From Candidatus Zixiibacteriota bacterium (GTDB lineage: Bacteria > Zixibacteria > MSB-5A5 > UBA10806 > 4484-95): a stretch of DNA of 44,529 nucleotides. This document shows positions 40,644 through 44,529 of this stretch, one piece after another. Positions within the stretch are counted from its first letter, which is position 1, and every line of letters starts with the position of its first letter. The notes below the pieces were generated by a model. That model was not told where the DNA came from, made no database searches, and saw only the letters and a list, made by a program, of their open reading frames with translations. The position numbers and the translations under genes were made by a program. The stretch lies in assembly GCA_021159005.1 (NCBI GenBank), contig JAGGSN010000085.1, forward strand, positions 1 through 44,529. The letters are read 5' to 3'.

Positions 40644-41386
40644 AGTATTTTAAAGTAGTAATTTTAGTATTAATTTTTTTAGCTATCGTCGGCAATTCAG
40701 CATCGGCTCAAACATTGCCAAAAATTACCTTGGGAGTCGAGGACGGTAAAGATGCCAAGGACTTTTCGGTTACCCTTCAAATCCTTTTACTGTTAACAAT
40801 ATTAACATTAGCACCATCAATTATTATAATGCTGACCTCTTTTATAAGAATAATCGTAATTTTTTCATTTATGCGTCATGCAATAGGCACACATCAAATG
40901 CCGCCAAATCAATTACTGGTCGGGTTGGCAATTATACTGACAGCTTTTATCATGGCGCCTACAATCACTAAAGTTAATGAAACAGCGCTTCAGCCGTATC
41001 TTAACGATGAAATAACTCAAAAGGAAGCTTACGATATCGGCATTAAACCAATCCGGGAGTTTATGCTAAAACAGGTGCGCGAAAAGGACCTGGCGCTGTT
41101 TGTTTCGCTGTCCGGCATACCAAAACCAGACTCGCCTGCTGATTTGCCCACTTATCTAATTATACCGGGATTTGTTATATCAGAATTGAGAATTGCTTTC
41201 CAAATAAGCTTTATTATTTTTATACCGTTTCTAATTATCGATATGGTGGTAGCGTCCGTTCTGATGTCTATGGGTATGCTAATGCTGCCTCCGATTATGG
41301 TATCACTGCCGTTTAAAATATTATTATTTGTGTTGGTTGATGGGTGGTACTTGATAATAAAATCGGTAGTTTCAAGTTTTCACTGA
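40640..41386 (+). CDS. fliP: Flagellar biosynthetic protein FliP
   Basis: 248 residues. A cleavable signal peptide (to about residue 24, SASA), then four membrane helices. The FliP signatures are present: PSIIIMLTSFIRIIVIFSFM, GTHQMPPNQLLVGLAIILT, and IPGFVISELRIAFQISFIIF, ending SMGMLMLPPIMVSLPFKILL. It forms the core of the export channel with FliQ and FliR. Confidence 0.96.
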   Translation: MKYFKVVILVLIFLAIVGNSASAQTLPKITLGVEDGKDAKDFSVTLQILLLLTILTLAPSIIIMLTSFIRIIVIFSFMRHAIGTHQMPPNQLLVGLAIILTAFIMAPTITKVNETALQPYLNDEITQKEAYDIGIKPIREFMLKQVREKDLALFVSLSGIPKPDSPADLPTYLIIPGFVISELRIAFQISFIIFIPFLIIDMVVASVLMSMGMLMLPPIMVSLPFKILLFVLVDGWYLIIKSVVSSFH

Positions 41387-41432
41387 CGGTTGACTGCCCG
41401 TCGAGGACAGGTAAGTATTTAGAGGTATAGTT

Positions 41433-41702
41433 ATGGATATGCAATATGTAATTTCATTGGGACGCGCCGCTATTTATACCACATTGATGGTTGCTTCACC
41501 GATGCTGTTATTATCTTTAGCGGTTGGTCTGGTTATTGCAATTTTGCAGGGCGTAACCCAGATTCAGGAGATGACTTTAACATTTATTCCCAAGATTCTC
41601 GCCGTCGCGGTAGCTTTAGTAGTTTTCTTACCTTGGATGCTTAATATGCTTTTAAGTTTCACAGACCAGCTTTTTTCGATTATTCCAACGTTGGCGCGCT
41701 GA
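41433..41702 (+). CDS. fliQ: Flagellar biosynthetic protein FliQ
   Basis: 89 residues, two membrane helices. The family blocks LSLAVGLVIAILQGVTQIQE and MTLTFIPKILAVAVALVVFL are clear. AGAGGTAT precedes the ATG. It is the last flagellar gene in the window; the usual neighbours fliR, flhB and flhA are not found in the following 2.8 kb. Confidence 0.95.
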   Translation: MDMQYVISLGRAAIYTTLMVASPMLLLSLAVGLVIAILQGVTQIQEMTLTFIPKILAVAVALVVFLPWMLNMLLSFTDQLFSIIPTLAR

Positions 41703-41770
41703 TTTGATAGTTATCTTGTAAACTGTAAATCAAATTCTATTACCTATAGCCTTCAGAAAATATAAGATTG

Positions 41771-41836
41771 GTCGGTGCACGTCCTCATGCACCAACATTT
41801 AAGGTGGTTGGTGTATGTCCTCATGCACCAACATTT
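41771..41836 (+). repeat. Dispersed hairpin repeat A, tandem pair
   Basis: Two copies with a 36-base period (41771-41800 and 41807-41836). Each reads GTYGGTGYAYGTCCTCATGC followed by ACCAACATTT, and can fold with a TCCT loop. Only two units and a self-complementary core make a CRISPR array unlikely. Confidence 0.8.
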
Positions 41837-41897
41837 TATTATTCCCCTCTTGAGAGGGACTAAGGATGTGTTTTAAACGCTAAACGTTCAACATAAT

Positions 41898-41959
41898 TTA
41901 GCTCCGGCTGCCAAGCGACGTCCTGAGATACATCCGTGATTGGCAACCAGGGTAATTCC
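41898..41959 (-). repeat. Dispersed hairpin repeat B, copy 2
   Basis: On the minus strand the sequence aligns with 3887-3930: AATT.CCC.TGGTTGCCAA, then a longer insert, then GCTTGGCAGCCGGAGCTAA. GGCTGCCAA and TTGGCAACC form the stem. The extra loop sequence is about 18 bases longer than in copy 1. Confidence 0.6.
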
Positions 41960-42122
41960 GATTATTTTAATGTATTTATAGTTCTACTGCAAAATATGGG
42001 TTTATAACCCGGATTATTCATAACCTCCAGCAAAAGATACTACAATAGCATGGCTATAATATTTTTGAATAATCCAAGATAAAATGCTTAGATATTTTGT
42101 GAGATACTCTATTAACCGTCAA

Positions 42123-42875
42123 TCATTCATCCGATGAGTCGTCATCGATATTGCCGGAAATTGGAATAGTTATTCTCGAATTAGGTTTCTCTTCCATCTC
42201 GATGGAAATAGAGGTCAGGAATTTACCGGGTTCAAGGTTTTTTAGAAGCGTTAAGGTTAGCTCGGTTGTATCCCCGGGTTTCAATTTACTCTTTTTCAGG
42301 CTGGTTTTAATAAAAGCATCTGATGGTTTTACCGGCATCACGATTTTTACTTTTTCATCAGCCATATTAGTCAAGCTAACTATAACCTGTTTTTCGGTTC
42401 CGCGAGGAACAGTTTCAAAATCAATTTGAAGTGGAGAAAACTCAAGCAATTGCGACGGGTTATTTATTATTGCCTTAAATCTGAGTTCTATATATGGGTT
42501 TACCGGGTCGTTAGTTTCAAGCTTAATCGATTTAGTGATTTTGCCATTGTATTTCCCCGAATAGAAAACAATATCAATACTCGAACGTTCTCCCGGCGCA
42601 ACATCAATATCGGATAAACGAGTTGATGTACAGCCGCAGGTTGGCTTGATTTTAGAGATTATCAGGGTATCTGTTCCGGTGTTTGAAAACCAATAATTAT
42701 GAGTAACATTTGAACCTTTGGTTATCGAGCCAAAATTAAATATGGTTTGCTCAAAGACAATTCGGGCATTTGATTTGGATAATCTGATGCTTGGATTAAT
42801 AGGTTGGCCGTAACTTGCAGTTGTTATTAAACATATAATCGAGAACGCGATTAACGGTAATTTTATTGTTTTCAT
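42123..42875 (-). CDS. DUF1573 family exported protein
   Basis: 250 residues. A signal peptide (MKTIKLPLIAFSIICLITTA) is followed by a DUF1573 domain (about 39-130): FEQTIFNFGSITKGSNVTHN, then FSNTGTDTLIISKIKPTCGC and VAPGERSSIDIVFYSGKYNG. The CGC motif and the tHxFxFxNtG pattern define the family. A second Ig-like unit fills about 135-245 and ends in an acidic tail. DUF1573 proteins are common in Bacteroidetes and relatives; they resemble ASH/MSP-type Ig domains and probably act in the envelope, function unknown. AAAGGAG lies before the ATG, and a TTGACA is visible on the minus strand about 60 bases upstream, without a convincing -10 at standard spacing. Confidence 0.88.
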   Translation of the reverse strand: MKTIKLPLIAFSIICLITTASYGQPINPSIRLSKSNARIVFEQTIFNFGSITKGSNVTHNYWFSNTGTDTLIISKIKPTCGCTSTRLSDIDVAPGERSSIDIVFYSGKYNGKITKSIKLETNDPVNPYIELRFKAIINNPSQLLEFSPLQIDFETVPRGTEKQVIVSLTNMADEKVKIVMPVKPSDAFIKTSLKKSKLKPGDTTELTLTLLKNLEPGKFLTSISIEMEEKPNSRITIPISGNIDDDSSDE

Positions 42876-42980
42876 ACCTAAGTCTCCTTTATCTATTTTA
42901 TAAAATATCTTTTATTATAAAATGTCAAGCAATTTCCCCAATGCGTTTCAAATGTTGTCAAGTAGGGGCGCTCGACAGCT

Positions 42981-43008
42981 CTGGCAGAAAAAAAACACAT
43001 GTTATAAT
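42981..43008 (+). promoter_or_regulatory. Putative extended -10 promoter upstream of the 393-residue orphan
   Basis: TGTTATAAT (43000-43008) is a perfect extended -10. A fair -35 (CTGGCA, 42981-42986) lies 16 bases before it. The leader would be about 128 bases. A second, weaker candidate for sigma-28 (GTCGATAA, 43097-43104) lies nearer to the gene but lacks a TAAA box. Confidence 0.45.
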
Positions 43009-43141
43009 TTACGAATAATGCGAATTAGATGCAATGAAAGTCCTGCTTGTAACAATAGCAAGTGTTTCAAGTTGAATGCAAGGAAACTAAATTTTTGTCG
43101 ATAAAAGATATAATCAGGCAAAATTAATCAAGGAGGATATT

Positions 43142-44323
43142 ATGTTTGGCAATTATGATCAACTTTTCGGCTTATTGCATGGAAGTTATAAGCTCCCTAA
43201 CCTCGAATATTTACTACATCTGAATAAAGGACAAAAACACAACATGATGAGAAGCAACGGCAAGCATAACAGATTGCCAGGCTTGCAATCATCAAAAACT
43301 GCTCCGCTCCCGAGCGTTGAACCCGGAAGTGATGCGATAACCATTAATATGCAAAAACCATCCCCAATGGATAATCGATTACTTAATATGTTATACAAAC
43401 CTGATAATATTATGAAAAACCATCCGGGGAAAGCGCCCGAAATTGAAAACCAACCATCACCATCAACCCAAACTCAAACAGAACTAACAGAACAAAAATT
43501 TCTGAATATGGTCAACTTAAATCTTGATTTCAATATAGAAGATTTCGAAAAAGTTCTAACTACAATAGTCGAAGATGCTCAAGATGGGAATTTTGAGGTA
43601 GCCGCTATAAACAATATTGACATCGGCCTTAATGTAGATTTTCAAGCAAAAGCTAAAATGACAGAAACATACAGAATTGATGGCAATAATGCTGATGCTA
43701 AAGGAATCGAGTTTGAACGCAATAAAACACAGCAAATGCGGGAGCTAAAAGCCTTAATGAAAACACGGGAATTTGAAGCAAATTTATTCTATCGGGAAAA
43801 CCTTAAAGCCAACTACAGCAGTAAAAAACATTACGCCGATGGCTTTATCCGTGTGTCTCGCAAGCTTGCCATACGCTATACTCAGGATATCTCTTTAAAT
43901 CTAAAATCCCTTAATATGTATAATGAGCAGGCAAGAGACTTGACTGATGATGAAGACATTAAAAATTATCTAAGCAATACAGAAACAATGGTCGATAATC
44001 CGGAAATATCAGGCGAGCTGATTGGTCAATTTTTCGAGACAGTACAGCTTTACATTGACAAGGCGGAAAACAATCTTATCGAAAAGGTTAATAGTTATTT
44101 TAATAATCTGACTCAGCAGCTTGGAGTAAATCCGGAATATCTCGGGGATACTAAAGAAAGGTTATTAGAGAGCGTTTCAGTCTTTTTCGATAAGGTCGAC
44201 CAGACGGTTAACTCTTTCAGAAATAATCATATTGCGGATGAACAAACAACCGAACAAATAACTGAACCTGAGACTGCGGCTGATAATACCACAGAACCTG
44301 TTGAACAAACTGCGGTTGCATAA
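43142..44323 (+). CDS. Protein of unknown function, 393 residues, cytosolic-looking
   Basis: I do not recognise the family. AAGGAGG lies seven bases before the ATG. No signal peptide, membrane helix or cysteine is visible. The first 140 residues look disordered (many Pro, Asn, Lys). A folded-looking block at about 120-270 has LNLDFNIEDFEKVLTTIVED and alternating-residue strands such as INNIDIGLNVDFQAKAKMTE and RKLAIRYTQDISLNLKSLNM. A helical block at about 280-365 includes LIGQFFETVQLYIDKAENNL and RLLESVSVFFDKVDQTVNSF. The last 30 residues are Thr/Glu-rich. The pattern resembles uncharacterised gammaproteobacterial proteins of the DUF5610 kind, but only loosely. It stands alone after the flagellar cluster. 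Confidence 0.7.
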   Translation: MFGNYDQLFGLLHGSYKLPNLEYLLHLNKGQKHNMMRSNGKHNRLPGLQSSKTAPLPSVEPGSDAITINMQKPSPMDNRLLNMLYKPDNIMKNHPGKAPEIENQPSPSTQTQTELTEQKFLNMVNLNLDFNIEDFEKVLTTIVEDAQDGNFEVAAINNIDIGLNVDFQAKAKMTETYRIDGNNADAKGIEFERNKTQQMRELKALMKTREFEANLFYRENLKANYSSKKHYADGFIRVSRKLAIRYTQDISLNLKSLNMYNEQARDLTDDEDIKNYLSNTETMVDNPEISGELIGQFFETVQLYIDKAENNLIEKVNSYFNNLTQQLGVNPEYLGDTKERLLESVSVFFDKVDQTVNSFRNNHIADEQTTEQITEPETAADNTTEPVEQTAVA

Positions 44324-44341
44324 TTTGTAAACGCATCCCGC

Positions 44342-44436
44342 ATCATTCATAAATTTTAGCATGTGCTGACATCCGGCAAGCTGCCGGATGTCTCTGCCAG
44401 AATTGTCGAAAGCAGCTTCCGACAACATAAAAAATA
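44342..44436 (+). repeat. Dispersed 3'-end repeat R, copy 2
   Basis: Begins 19 bases after the stop of the orphan gene, in the same orientation as copy 1 after lon. It has two hairpins: GACATCCGGCA (44368-44378) pairing perfectly with TGCCGGATGTC (44382-44392), and TTGTCGAAAG with CTTCCGACAA (44403-44425, one mismatch). It is followed by CATAAAAAATA. The first hairpin is decayed in copy 1. No further gene is seen to the end of the window. Confidence 0.65.
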
Positions 44437-44529
44437 TTATCCTAAATTTTGCAGTTGAACAATAAATAAACTATTCGGAATTATGTTTAATATTTATTAC
44501 ACTACTGTCCGGCCTTTTGTTCGCCTTAG

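Larger units (their letters stand above)
41703..42122. other. 420-base repeat-rich intergenic region after fliQ
   Basis: No gene is supported. It carries two tandem copies of repeat A (41771-41836), a small palindrome CCCTCTTGAGAGGG near 41845-41859 and one copy of repeat B (41898-41959). Both repeat families also occur together at 3.73-3.93 kb. No intrinsic terminator with a T run is seen after fliQ. Confidence 0.6.

Noticed and set aside
41771-41836. Possible CRISPR array from the tandem repeat pair
   Set aside because: Only two units, the repeat unit itself spans nearly the whole period, there are no spacers of constant length, and no cas genes are near.

Overview
The window looks like a chromosome segment (about 40% G+C by eye) from an uncultured member of the FCB superphylum, most like candidate phylum Zixibacteria. 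This placement is an inference. It rests on a Bat-type aerotolerance gene cluster, a DUF1573 protein, a long secreted subtilase ending in dockerin-like EF-hand repeats, and many hairpin-forming intergenic repeats. No rRNA, tRNA, transposase, integrase or CRISPR array is visible.

Region 1 (1-10.4 kb) holds housekeeping and envelope genes: the end of batC, then batD, batE and a flippase-like membrane protein as one tight operon; a DUF2231 membrane protein; a small orphan; lon with an unusual lysine-rich tail; and, on the minus strand, a flavoprotein (BaiN/YhiN type) followed by an MscS-type channel.

Region 2 (10.8-15.5 kb) is a compact pilM-pilN-pilO-pilP-pilQ operon. It starts at a near-consensus sigma-70 promoter and ends at a clear intrinsic terminator. 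The AMIN domain sits on the PilP-like protein and not on the short secretin. A convergent OPT-family transporter follows.

Region 3 (17.7-41.7 kb) is a flagellar locus. motA-motB lies behind a perfect sigma-28-type promoter. flgB-flgC-orphan-fliE-fliF-fliG-fliH-fliI-fliJ follows a sigma-54 promoter. A 4.5 kb subtilase on the opposite strand then interrupts the order. A second sigma-54 promoter with almost the same core restarts the series: motE-like, fliK, flgD, TIGR02530-type gene, flgE, flbD, fliL, fliM, fliN, fliO, fliP, fliQ. The order is that of the Bacillus fla/che operon, but fliR, flhB and flhA do not follow fliQ. Sigma-54 for basal body and hook, and sigma-28 for the stator, suggest a tiered hierarchy. 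flgE is very large, is bracketed by RNA hairpins and encodes only two cysteines, in one CxxC.

Region 4 (41.7-44.5 kb) has repeat-rich intergenic DNA, a DUF1573 protein on the minus strand and a 393-residue orphan. At least three dispersed repeat families link distant intergenic regions: 3.7 with 41.8 kb (two families) and 7.8 with 44.4 kb (one family, lying just after the stop codon at both places).

I see no wholly new multi-gene system that I could defend. The most original points are the split flagellar operon with duplicated sigma-54 control, the modified hook protein, the two unrecognised proteins (one inside the flagellar operon, one downstream of it), and the 3'-end repeat family.
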